The notes under the pieces: generated by a model
The model's input: only the letters and a program-made list of their open reading frames with translations
Database searches by the model: none
Told to the model about the DNA's origin: nothing
Translations under genes and position numbers: made by a program
From: Candidatus Cloacimonadota bacterium
GTDB lineage: Bacteria; Cloacimonadota; Cloacimonadia; Cloacimonadales; WRIO01
DNA length: 15,670 bases
Assembly: GCA_023230175.1 (NCBI GenBank)
Contig: JALNXV010000034.1
Span: 1-15,670 of the forward strand
Direction of reading: 5' to 3'
Shown here: piece after piece, positions 1-7,316 of the stretch
How the letters are laid out: every line of letters starts with the position of its first letter
How positions within the stretch are numbered: position 1 is the stretch's first letter

Positions 1-1530
1 ATCTCTGAAGATTGGATTAGTACCTGATATTGAATTTGGAGAATAATTTGCGTTTATAATGTTATCATTTATTAAATCAAAATTATGTGCTTGGAAAAAA
101 GTACCTTCTTCTCCGATAATATTAGTGCTGAGATTGCCACTTTCTATAAGTTCAGCATTTAAAACATTAGATAAGAAATCTTGAGTAATTTGATTTGCAT
201 ACATTGATGTATTATTATTATCAAGAATGTTTGTTAAATATTGTCCCATCACAATCAAATTAGAACCATTTTGGATATTATTTTGAAAACTTTCTAAAGC
301 ACTATAAGGTAAATTGGAATAGATTGTTTCGGCATTCCAAATGAGAGTACTCTCAGATTGAAAATCATTAAAATCATAACTTGAAAAACCCGGCTTAAAA
401 ATTCCATAAGATAAACCTGTACCACCTAGAGATTCAATAATAATTTCATCATTGTCTTCGTTCATATTGTCTTGGATTACTAATAAATCTGCATCATTTG
501 TTGAATAGTAATGATTTATAAAATCTATTTGTTCTTCTGCTTCTATTCTAAAACTAAATTGACCATAACCGGGTCCGTTGGGATAGATAGTAGCATGAAA
601 TTCATGATAATCTCCACCACATATTTGAAAATCAGTGTAGCCAAAGGCATAACAATTTTCATGATCACAAAATGAAGTACTCCAATTAGTTGGAATATTA
701 TCGTTAATCAGTTGAATATTTATATTCCAAATAGAATCTGTATCATAAAAAGGATTTACTATCGCAAAATATCCGTAATCAAAAGATTCAGTTGATGTTC
801 CTAAAATAGATAAATCTTCTTGCATAACTATTCTAAAAATCGGTTTTGATGCTATTGTTGAAGTAGATTGTATTACATTTAAATCTTGATCTCTAATAAT
901 GATAACGACTTTATAATCATCAGTATATTGACCTGTTGGTGTAAAGTTTTTCTCTGTAAGTCCACCATCTGTAGATATTGAAAGTGTTTCATTATGTATA
1001 TATCTTACTATATTTCTATTATTTGAAGTAGCTTGTTTTTCTACGATTAAATAACTTAATGTTAAATCTGTAAATACTAAACCATCATCAGCATCTCTAA
1101 TCATAAAGCTTATTTCGTTAGTATTAGTATTAAAGTTAAGAAAATCAATATAAAGCGGTGATGATGCAAATCTTTTTGCTTGCATTTCACCATAAACCGG
1201 CTGACCAAAATTCATTGTTTTGTGAAATGTATTTAGTTTCTTTGATCCATTTAAGAAGCAAGATACTCCATCTGATGCACCAAGATTGTCAATCCAATCT
1301 TGAGAATCTTCATTTCCATATTCTGAGCTAGACGGATAATAGTTTAAAATTATTAATTCATCTTCAGGGTATGATTCTTCAAGTCTAAGGTTACCGGCAT
1401 TAATGTCTTCCAAATTAGTTTCTTCTCCGATTGTAAGTTCCATAACGTTAGTTTTTGGGAAAAAAGGTGTTGCGAATATCATTAAACTAGATAACAACAT
1501 TAGCCCGGTTAATAATAAATATTTTTTCAT
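1..1530 (-). CDS. Secreted Omp28-like protein with a degenerate thioredoxin-like domain (C-terminus outside window)
   Basis: Open for 510 codons from an ATG at 1530 to the window edge, so the C-terminus is missing. AAGGAG lies 5-7 nt upstream. Residues 1-20 are a signal peptide (MKKYLLLTGL, then hydrophobic). Residues 30-100 follow the Omp28 pattern collinearly: an ELxxG strand, a helix, then ELIILNYY and a Gly-rich turn ending FLNG. This compares with FIILKYH and VVFDG in the Omp28 protein of the same operon. Where Omp28 has CPNC this protein has T38-N-L-E41, and LPT before the last strand is replaced by DGVSC, so the fold looks redox-inactive. Residues 260-335 resemble an Ig-like domain with Cys288 and Cys293 (CDHENC) and Cys304. 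From about 340 the pattern (IWNAE, then GSNLIVMGQYL) resembles the GATase-like domains of secreted proteins. It is last in the operon within the window. Secretion is well supported; the domain assignments are my comparison by eye. Confidence 0.85.
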   Translation of the reverse strand, partial: MKKYLLLTGLMLLSSLMIFATPFFPKTNVMELTIGEETNLEDINAGNLRLEESYPEDELIILNYYPSSSEYGNEDSQDWIDNLGASDGVSCFLNGSKKLNTFHKTMNFGQPVYGEMQAKRFASSPLYIDFLNFNTNTNEISFMIRDADDGLVFTDLTLSYLIVEKQATSNNRNIVRYIHNETLSISTDGGLTEKNFTPTGQYTDDYKVVIIIRDQDLNVIQSTSTIASKPIFRIVMQEDLSILGTSTESFDYGYFAIVNPFYDTDSIWNINIQLINDNIPTNWSTSFCDHENCYAFGYTDFQICGGDYHEFHATIYPNGPGYGQFSFRIEAEEQIDFINHYYSTNDADLLVIQDNMNEDNDEIIIESLGGTGLSYGIFKPGFSSYDFNDFQSESTLIWNAETIYSNLPYSALESFQNNIQNGSNLIVMGQYLTNILDNNNTSMYANQITQDFLSNVLNAELIESGNLSTNIIGEEGTFFQAHNFDLINDNIINANYSPNSISGTNPIFRD

Positions 1531-1539
1531 TTTAACTCC

Positions 1540-2997
1540 TTAAAATCTTGTATTAAGAGAAAGCCTTAAGCCTTCAAAAGGTGCTTGAAACTGACAAACC
1601 CCGTTTCTACAAACTTTTCCGCCTTTTTCTTTACCTAAGAATAATTTTATTTCTGAATGGTCAGAAATTGAAGTTACAAGTTCAGTTCCTATCCAAGCAG
1701 AATTTTTGCCAAAGTCATCTTTTCCTGTAAATTCATACTCACTAAATACTGATACTGCAAATTTTTTATTAAGTTTTAAGTCTAATTGTAAATATGGTGT
1801 ATGCTTTTGTTTCTCAATATTAAAATGTTCTTCAGATAAATATGACCATGATAATTTTGTTAGTGTTGGTATTTTGAAATTATAGAAATCTAAATATACA
1901 GTTGGTTTAATTTCTTTTTCCCACTGAGAAAGGTCATCTTGTTTTTTTTCAAGTAGTTCAAAATCTAAGGTTAAACTATAAGTATTAAAATTTTTCTTAT
2001 ATTCTGCAAACAAATTTGAATGTCTTGCTGTAAAATTTTTATTCCACGATTCAGCATAGCTTATAAGATATTGATTATCCATATTTGGTATATATCTAAT
2101 TTCTCCTAATAGACCTTCTTCAAAATCAATTACAGCATAAGATGAAAGTAGTTCATCGTAATGATTTAATGTAGGCAAATCTGATAAAGCGTAAGAAAAT
2201 CTATTATATCTCTTATATCCGCTACTTAGAGTAAAATCACCAAAATAAATAGAGTTTACACTATATAAGGCATATCCTCTAAAATTATCTTGTAAATTAT
2301 GTTCTCTTCTTAATTCAGTATATTCTGTGTATAATTCAAAATAATTTGTCATTAAATTGACTCTACTACCATAAAGATTATAATGAGTATATTGATTGTT
2401 AGTGATGATATCTTTTTGTTTATATTGTACGCTTGATGCTCCGAATGTAAGAATATCGAGAGGTCTCATTTCAAAATCTATACCGGCAACAATATCATTT
2501 TTATGTATATTAATATCTTGGACGTCATTTTTCAATACTCCATAAACTGCAGAAACATTATAATTATCTAATTGATATTTTGCTTGTGCACCTTCTAATC
2601 TTTTATCTCTATCAAGATCAGTGTCATTCCAACTTCTTAAAATTATACCCGCACCAAAGGATTCTTCGATAGTACCTGCTTTAAGAAATAATTTATCATA
2701 ATTAACTTGAGCATATCTATCTGTCCATTCATAAGATACTTGATTAGGATTAAGCTCACCGATAGCTTGATATTGATCATACTTTGGTAACTCTGCTTTA
2801 AAGGTCATACCAAAGGCAAAATATTTATAATCAAGGCGTAATTTAAGTTCATTTTCAAAATAATTCTTTAATGAATCAGTAACTGTTCTATGTATAAACT
2901 TTGCATTATTTTCACCATTTATACTAACATTTTGAGATAAAAGTATTTGACTTATAAATAAGGATAAAAGGGTTATCATTATATATTTAATTTTCAT
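1540..2997 (-). CDS. DUF6029-type outer-membrane beta-barrel protein
   Basis: 485 residues with an N-terminal signal peptide (MKIKYIMITLLSLFISQILL). The body alternates aromatic and polar residues through many predicted strands and ends in the aromatic C-terminal signature of outer-membrane barrels (LSLNTRF). The N-terminal half carries the pattern I associate with DUF6029: a GEN start, KLFLKAGTIEESFGAGIILR, then a charged RDKRLEGAQA stretch. Near the C-terminus Cys463 and Cys468 form CRNGVC, the only cysteines in the mature chain and probably a disulfide in a surface or periplasmic loop. The ATG lies 2 nt after the tlpA-like stop, with a weak GGTGA upstream. It is co-transcribed with three thiol-redox genes, so its cysteine pair may be a substrate. 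No biochemical function is established for the family as far as I know; a transport or assembly role would be a guess. Confidence 0.8.
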   Translation of the reverse strand: MKIKYIMITLLSLFISQILLSQNVSINGENNAKFIHRTVTDSLKNYFENELKLRLDYKYFAFGMTFKAELPKYDQYQAIGELNPNQVSYEWTDRYAQVNYDKLFLKAGTIEESFGAGIILRSWNDTDLDRDKRLEGAQAKYQLDNYNVSAVYGVLKNDVQDINIHKNDIVAGIDFEMRPLDILTFGASSVQYKQKDIITNNQYTHYNLYGSRVNLMTNYFELYTEYTELRREHNLQDNFRGYALYSVNSIYFGDFTLSSGYKRYNRFSYALSDLPTLNHYDELLSSYAVIDFEEGLLGEIRYIPNMDNQYLISYAESWNKNFTARHSNLFAEYKKNFNTYSLTLDFELLEKKQDDLSQWEKEIKPTVYLDFYNFKIPTLTKLSWSYLSEEHFNIEKQKHTPYLQLDLKLNKKFAVSVFSEYEFTGKDDFGKNSAWIGTELVTSISDHSEIKLFLGKEKGGKVCRNGVCQFQAPFEGLRLSLNTRF

Positions 2998-2999
2998 AT

Positions 3000-3482
3000 T
3001 TATTCACCCTTCAATGCTTCTTGTAAAGCTTTTTCTATCTCTTGCTCATCTCCGGAATTGAAGCCGGAATGATCAAACACTATTTCCCTTTTTTTATTGA
3101 TGATTATACTTCTCGGAATACTGGTTACATTAAAAAGTTTTTGTAAAGCTTTATTACTGTCGTAAGCTGTTATAAATTCAAATTTTTGTGAACGAACTAA
3201 TTTTGATACATTATTTTTATGTCTGGGACTATCAATACTGACAGCAATAAATGTAACATCCGGATATTTCTCTACAAGATTACTAACTTGAGGTAAGAGT
3301 CTCAAACATGGTTGACAAGAAGTAGCCCAAAAATCTAAATATATAATGTTGTCTTCAAGTAAATCCTGGCTTTTTAGTACATCACCGTTTAAAGTTTCAA
3401 TGCTAAATGCAGGCACTTCTGACCATAAAGATACAGTAAATATTATTAATAATATACAGATTATTGTTAAATTCTTAATCAT
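3000..3482 (-). CDS. TlpA/ResA-like periplasmic thiol-disulfide oxidoreductase
   Basis: 160 residues with a hydrophobic N-terminal segment (about residues 5-20) that is either a signal peptide or an anchor, placing the domain in the periplasm. The thioredoxin fold is clear: FxIETLNGDVLKSQDLL as in the AhpC/TSA-Redoxin/TlpA family, YLDFWATSCQPCLRLLP with catalytic Cys56 and Cys59 (CQPC), the FIAVSID strand, and SIPRS with cis-Pro123. TlpA-like proteins usually act as reductants of specific periplasmic targets and are recharged by DsbD or CcdA, and a dsbD gene lies two genes upstream in the same operon. The start ATG overlaps the preceding stop as ATGA, with AGAGGTG just upstream, so the two genes are translationally coupled. 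The cognate substrate is not visible; the Omp28-like protein or the CRNGVC barrel are candidates. Confidence 0.92.
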   Translation of the reverse strand: MIKNLTIICILLIIFTVSLWSEVPAFSIETLNGDVLKSQDLLEDNIIYLDFWATSCQPCLRLLPQVSNLVEKYPDVTFIAVSIDSPRHKNNVSKLVRSQKFEFITAYDSNKALQKLFNVTSIPRSIIINKKREIVFDHSGFNSGDEQEIEKALQEALKGE

Positions 3483-4570
3483 TTTTCACCTCTATCAATT
3501 TTTTGTTTTATCGCATTATAAATTTTATCTGTTTCTAAGTTTTGATTTGATACGTCTTGTATCCTTTGAATCCATAATACCAAATTTAAATCGGTATCTG
3601 TAAAATGGTCAGATTCTATAGAAAAATCTATTGTACTATTATTTTGTAAATCTTCTAATAGCTTTCTATTTCTTTCTCTTACTACTTTTGTTGCAGGTTC
3701 ATTTACTGCATTTAATGCTGTTGTTTCATCTTCATATATAACATAATATAAATATAAATTACTTGTGTCAAAAGTATTGTCAAAACTAATATTTACATTT
3801 CCTGTAATAGTATTACCAACAAAAGAATATGATTCTAAATCTAAAAATACTTGTGCTTCTTCAGTTATCATATTTTCTGCAATAACTTCATAAGAATCTA
3901 ATATCTCAGTTGAAGCTCCAACTAAGACATTTTGCCCATCAAAAACTACGGTTGGAAGAGAATTTAAACCGTAATATGAAGCTTCCATAGTAGGTTGAGA
4001 ATAGGTTGCTAAACTGTCACCTACGTGATATTTTAGGATAATAAAATTATTAGGATTTGCTTGATAGATTGCATTTAACTCAGCCTCAGAAAATGGGCAA
4101 TTAGGACAAGTCAACCCTGTAAAAGCTTGAGCAATAACTATTTTTTGAGGTAATTCTATACCGGATTCTTGATTACCTGACCAAAGCCATTTATTATCAA
4201 CTTTACTTAAATAATCGACCCAAGTAGTATCAAAATCAATACCGGTATCAGAAACTAGTATGTTATATGCAATAGTTTTACTGTCATTACTTAGTGTTAT
4301 TGTCATTAATGCATTCTCAGTCCATTCTTTAGAATTATAAAATGAACTGATACCACTTTTAGTCAAGCCATTATTTAAATATGTATCAGAATAATATTCT
4401 AATACAGTATTTATATTATTTTCTCGTAAGTTAAGACTTGTTTGTTCTTCAAAATATTGAATAAATTCATCTTCAGTTTGTGAGACTACCTCATTATAAC
4501 TATGCTTAAATCTATCACATGCAGTTACTATAAAAGCAACTACAATAATAATATATATAATTTTTTTCAT
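3479..4570 (-). CDS. Omp28-related lipoprotein with CPNC thioredoxin-like domain
   Basis: 363 residues from the ATG at 4570. I prefer this start to the in-frame ATG at 4582, which lies inside the dsbD stop, because GAGG sits 6 nt before it and it opens directly into a lipoprotein signal (MKKIIYIIIVVAFIVTAC, lipid-modified Cys18). Residues 20-135 look like an NTF2/SnoaL-type fold (EEQTSLN, VLEYYSDTYL, DNKWLWSGNQ); this is an inference. Residues 143-225 are the Omp28 thioredoxin-like domain: AQAFTGLTCPNCPFSEAEL with Cys155 and Cys158, FIILKYHVG, then SLPTVVFDG with the cis-Pro motif. A beta-rich C-terminal domain follows. The lipobox predicts membrane anchoring, outer membrane by the usual default. 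It lies between dsbD (8-nt gap) and the tlpA-like gene (4-nt overlap), which fits a role as redox partner or target of DsbD. The Omp28 family has no firmly established reaction. Confidence 0.88.
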   Translation of the reverse strand: MKKIIYIIIVVAFIVTACDRFKHSYNEVVSQTEDEFIQYFEEQTSLNLRENNINTVLEYYSDTYLNNGLTKSGISSFYNSKEWTENALMTITLSNDSKTIAYNILVSDTGIDFDTTWVDYLSKVDNKWLWSGNQESGIELPQKIVIAQAFTGLTCPNCPFSEAELNAIYQANPNNFIILKYHVGDSLATYSQPTMEASYYGLNSLPTVVFDGQNVLVGASTEILDSYEVIAENMITEEAQVFLDLESYSFVGNTITGNVNISFDNTFDTSNLYLYYVIYEDETTALNAVNEPATKVVRERNRKLLEDLQNNSTIDFSIESDHFTDTDLNLVLWIQRIQDVSNQNLETDKIYNAIKQKIDRGEK

Positions 4571-4578
4571 AAAAAACC

Positions 4579-6303
4579 TCATTTAATTTCATCTAAAGCA
4601 TTAAAAATCATTTGTTTTGTTATTATCTCAGGGAATACTATAGGTTCTGTTTTACCAGGAACAAAAAGTAAATATAAGGGAACACCCGCTTTATTATACT
4701 GTTGTAACCATTTATGAATTAAGGGATCTTTTTTTGTATAATCACCTTTTAGCATTAGAACACCTTTATCTGTAAAGGCTTGTTTTATATCAGATGTATT
4801 TATTACTGTAGCTTCATTAGTTTTACATACCATACAGTATGCTGCAGTAAAATCTACAAAGACGGGTTTCCCTTCAGATATACCTTGTTCTATCGCTTCC
4901 TCGGAAAATTTAGTCCAAAAACTATCATAGGTTGAACTATTTTCTGTATTAGCAGGTGCTTGACCCTTAAGAGTTAGCATTGCACCAAAGATTATAATTA
5001 AAACAGCAAGAAATGTTATAATCCATTGAGTTTTTTTGGTATGCATTGGAGTTACAAAGCGACCATACATCCATGCTGCTAAACCAAGTATCAATAAAAA
5101 TAATAAGACATTAATTACATAAGCTCCACCCATTTGAACTAATATCACTTGAACCATTTTTACAGCAAATGCTAAGAGTAAAAAACCTAAAATTTCTTTA
5201 AATATATTCATCCACTCACCGGGTTTAGGGAAAACCTTTACTGCCTTAGGAAATACACCTATTATTAAAAATGGGAATCCTAAACCTAATCCAACTAAAA
5301 TAAATATTGCATAAATAATTACCGGAGGTTGTGTAAACGCAAAACCTAATGCAGCACCGAGAAATGGTGCAGTACAAGGAGTTGCCAATAATACTGCAAA
5401 AATTCCGGTTAAAAATGATCCCCAGTATCCTTTTTTCCCTGAAGCTTGAGATGCAACACTAATGCCGGGAGCTTGAAATACAAATACATCAAACAAGGAT
5501 AATGAAAAAACAAACATTAAACTTAATAAAAATACTACAAATCCGGTATTTTGAAATTGGAAACCCCAACCAACCAGCTCACCGGATAATTTAATGATAG
5601 TTACAACCGTAGCTAACACAATGAATGAAAAAATTATACCTAAAGTATATAAAAAACCGTTTAAGAAAATATCCCTTGGTGAATCTTGACTTTGTTTAAC
5701 AATAGCAAATGCTTTAATCGATAAAATTGGCAATACACAAGGCATTAGATTTAAAACTACTCCACCAACAAAGGCTAAAATGAGATATTTTAAAACATCA
5801 GATTTATTTGACCCGGTAGTTGCTCCTGCAACAGAATCATTTAAAACATTTACAGTAATATTATGATATTCTTCTTCGGGAATTAAACAAGCTCCATCAT
5901 CTTCACATAGTTGATAATAAAATATTACTTGTAATTGATAATCACCTTTTTTTGCATTTTCACTAATTAGAATATCTTTTTTTATGGTGATATTTCCACG
6001 ATAATTTAAATGTTTAAACTCATCAAGTTCTCCTTCTTCCGGATAAAAAGTTTTACCTTCAGTAAAAAAACCGGTTTCTTTTTCATCTACTATCTCAATC
6101 CCAAAATACTCTTCTTGAAATGTTTGATGATATCCCTCAGGTATATCAAAAATAATTTCCAAAGTTATTTGGTTGCCCGATTGAGATGAAAAATTTTGTT
6201 TAATAATCGAACTGTAAGTGTTATTTTCAACTTCTGCTACAAGAGGACAATTTAAAGTTAAAACAAATAGGGTTAGAAGGATTAAAATAATACTTTTCTT
6301 CAT
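4579..6303 (-). CDS. dsbD: Thiol:disulfide interchange protein DsbD
   Basis: 574 residues, close to the usual 560-600. DsbD moves electrons from cytoplasmic thioredoxin through the inner membrane to periplasmic thioredoxin-like proteins. All three modules and all six catalytic cysteines are visible. A signal peptide (residues 1-23) leads to the N-terminal Ig-like alpha domain with Cys133 and Cys139 (LCEDDGAC). The membrane domain (about 170-445) has LMPCVLP (Cys189) and LATPCTAP (Cys310). The C-terminal thioredoxin domain has FTAAYCMVCK (Cys490, Cys493). I start at the ATG at 6303 because AAAGGAG lies 5 nt before it and a signal peptide begins there; an in-frame TTG further upstream lies before that ribosome-binding site and is unlikely. 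It is first gene of the five-gene operon, whose promoter candidates lie at 6338-6374. No separate thioredoxin gene is seen in the window. Confidence 0.96.
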   Translation of the reverse strand: MKKSIILILLTLFVLTLNCPLVAEVENNTYSSIIKQNFSSQSGNQITLEIIFDIPEGYHQTFQEEYFGIEIVDEKETGFFTEGKTFYPEEGELDEFKHLNYRGNITIKKDILISENAKKGDYQLQVIFYYQLCEDDGACLIPEEEYHNITVNVLNDSVAGATTGSNKSDVLKYLILAFVGGVVLNLMPCVLPILSIKAFAIVKQSQDSPRDIFLNGFLYTLGIIFSFIVLATVVTIIKLSGELVGWGFQFQNTGFVVFLLSLMFVFSLSLFDVFVFQAPGISVASQASGKKGYWGSFLTGIFAVLLATPCTAPFLGAALGFAFTQPPVIIYAIFILVGLGLGFPFLIIGVFPKAVKVFPKPGEWMNIFKEILGFLLLAFAVKMVQVILVQMGGAYVINVLLFLLILGLAAWMYGRFVTPMHTKKTQWIITFLAVLIIIFGAMLTLKGQAPANTENSSTYDSFWTKFSEEAIEQGISEGKPVFVDFTAAYCMVCKTNEATVINTSDIKQAFTDKGVLMLKGDYTKKDPLIHKWLQQYNKAGVPLYLLFVPGKTEPIVFPEIITKQMIFNALDEIK

Positions 6304-6337
6304 CCTGACTCCTTTCAATCACTCTATATACTTTACA

Positions 6338-6374
6338 TTATAAACTAATATGATATTTGTATGAAATTTGTCAA
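6338..6374 (-). promoter_or_regulatory. Candidate promoter of the dsbD operon
   Basis: On the minus strand, a perfect TTGACA (6374-6369) is followed after 18 nt by TATTAG (6350-6345). A perfect TATAAT lies at 6343-6338 with a poor -35 partner 17 nt upstream. Both would start transcription 25-40 nt before the dsbD ATG. The region is extremely AT-rich, so chance matches are expected; the perfect TTGACA is the strongest part. Confidence 0.4.
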
Positions 6375-6480
6375 TTATTTTTTTAAGAAAATATTTTTTT
6401 GTTTGTCTTTCAAAATGCTGTGTTTAAAAGGTTTTTATGTTAACTTAAATCACACCTGAATATCTTTCATATTAAATATA

Positions 6481-6512
6481 TTGACCTATTTATTTAAAAA
6501 ATTTGCTATTTG
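6481..6512 (+). promoter_or_regulatory. Candidate promoter of the zinc-ribbon/DUF2007 gene
   Basis: TTGACC (6481-6486) is followed after 20 nt by TATTTG (6507-6512), which is preceded by TGC, giving an extended -10-like TGCTAT. It lies 37 nt upstream of the ATG at 6549 and is divergent from the dsbD promoter. The spacing is longer than the sigma-70 optimum, so this is only a candidate. Confidence 0.3.
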
Positions 6513-6548
6513 CTGAGTTTTAACTATCTTATGATAAAGGAGTTAATT

Positions 6549-6905
6549 ATGTATTGTACTAAATGTAACAAACACTATCCTGATGATTATATTGAATGCC
6601 CTATTTGCCTTAATTCTCTAGAAAAAGAACCAATACGAAATCAAATTGAATATCAAGAACTTTATCCGATTTATACCCCTCCTGATGCCTCATTACTTGC
6701 AATCGCTAAATCACTTCTCGAAAGCGAAGGAATTGAATTTTGGGTACAAAATGAAAAATTACAGAACCTATTAGGAGCAGGACAATTAATGGGTTTTAAT
6801 CAAATTTTTGGTAGTCCAAAAATTTATGTAAATAAAGAAAATATAGAATTGAGTAAAGAATTACTCAAAGACTTAACTGTAATTAATGATAATCAAAAAG
6901 AATAA
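6549..6905 (+). CDS. Zinc-ribbon protein with DUF2007 (putative signal-transducing) domain
   Basis: 118 residues, cytoplasmic, with no signal peptide or membrane segment. The N-terminus is a small zinc ribbon: Cys3 and Cys6 (CTKC), then Cys17 and Cys20 (CPIC). Residues 37-110 match DUF2007, a small alpha/beta domain annotated as a putative prokaryotic signal-transducing protein: a strand around LYPIYTPPDAS, the helix AIAKSLLESEGI, strand EFWVQNE, and the closing KIYVNKENIELSKELLKDL. I place the start at the ATG at 6549 because AAAGGAG (6536-6542) lies 6 nt before it; in-frame starts further upstream (TTG 6510, ATG 6531) precede or overlap that site and would add residues before the ribbon. 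It stands alone, divergent from dsbD, with a hairpin downstream at 6956-6990. The ligand or partner of DUF2007 is not known to me. Confidence 0.88.
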   Translation: MYCTKCNKHYPDDYIECPICLNSLEKEPIRNQIEYQELYPIYTPPDASLLAIAKSLLESEGIEFWVQNEKLQNLLGAGQLMGFNQIFGSPKIYVNKENIELSKELLKDLTVINDNQKE

Positions 6906-6955
6906 TCTATTCATCATTTACATTTATCATTAAAATTTATAAGTAAGCTACAGCA

Positions 6956-6990
6956 GACCTCCAGGATGGAAAAAAAGCATCCTGGAGGTC
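6956..6990 (+). terminator. GC-rich 13-bp perfect hairpin, possible terminator or REP-like element
   Basis: GACCTCCAGGATG (6956-6968) and its exact reverse complement CATCCTGGAGGTC (6978-6990) enclose a 9-nt A-rich loop. It lies 50 nt after the zinc-ribbon/DUF2007 stop, so it could end that transcript. However, the downstream sequence CCTTGTATTTTG has only a broken T-tract, so it is not a classic intrinsic terminator. Its base composition (8 of 13 pairs GC) stands out from its surroundings. Confidence 0.5.
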
Positions 6991-7207
6991 CCTTGTATTT
7001 TGATCGTATCTAATTTCATACTTTACAATAAAATAAACAATATACTAGTGAAGACTGATTAATTATAATGTTATCGAGCATTCTTGCTTGCACTAAAAAT
7101 CTCATTAACTATAAGAATATCAATCAATAATCATTTTAAAAGTTTTGAGTTTATGAAGTAATTTTTGATATTATTCAATAGCCCTAATGATTAAATATTT
7201 AATAATA

Positions 7208-7237
7208 CAAAAAAAAAGGGTATCTATTGATACCCTT
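7208..7237 (-). terminator. Intrinsic terminator on the minus strand
   Basis: Read on the minus strand, AAGGGTATC and GATACCCTT form a 9-bp perfect stem (7237-7229 with 7224-7216) around a 4-nt loop, followed directly by an uninterrupted T run (7217-7208, overlapping the stem base). This is a textbook rho-independent terminator. On the plus strand the sequence after the stem has no T-tract, so the direction is clear. No minus-strand protein gene lies upstream of it, which suggests a non-coding transcript. Confidence 0.75.
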
Positions 7238-7311
7238 AACTTAATAAAAAGGAGATAAATGAAGATTGGCTAAAAATCCAAACACCCTATTTATCTATTT
7301 ATTCCACCCTA
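7208..7311 (-). ncRNA. Candidate small RNA of about 105 nt, minus strand
   Basis: The segment is bounded by a good promoter candidate (7346-7317) and a strong intrinsic terminator (7237-7208), with no protein gene between. The predicted RNA contains an 8-bp stem AGATAAAT with ATTTATCT (7296-7289 and 7260-7253). A nested TTGG/CCAA pair lies within it, and the terminator hairpin follows. It carries ATCTCCTTTTT, complementary to Shine-Dalgarno sequences of the type used by genes here (AAAGGAG). I do not recognise it as 6S, SRP or tmRNA. A short GTG-initiated peptide of 14 codons is possible but has no ribosome-binding site. The 5' end is inferred from promoter spacing only. Confidence 0.45.
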
Positions 7312-7312
7312 T
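7283..7312 (-). repeat. Pair of ATAGGGTG direct repeats, 22-nt period
   Basis: On the minus strand ATAGGGTG occurs at 7312-7305 and again at 7290-7283, exactly 22 nt apart (about two helical turns). They lie at and just after the predicted start of the small transcript. Same-face spacing at a promoter suggests binding sites for a dimeric regulator, but the eight-base match could also be chance. Confidence 0.4.
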
Positions 7313-7316
7313 ATTT

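Noticed and set aside
3346..3603. Plus-strand 85-codon frame opposite the tlpA/omp28 junction
   Set aside because: Antisense to two well-supported genes with clear family motifs and no ribosome-binding site; a shadow frame.
6978..7208. Possible CRISPR or tandem repeat near the GC-rich hairpin
   Set aside because: The hairpin arm occurs once per strand as an inverted pair; no regularly spaced direct repeats or spacers, and no cas-like gene in the window.
7259..7273. Four-codon frame MKIG after AAGGAG on the plus strand
   Set aside because: Too short to support, and it lies inside the stem region of the minus-strand small RNA, whose complement explains the AAGGAG.
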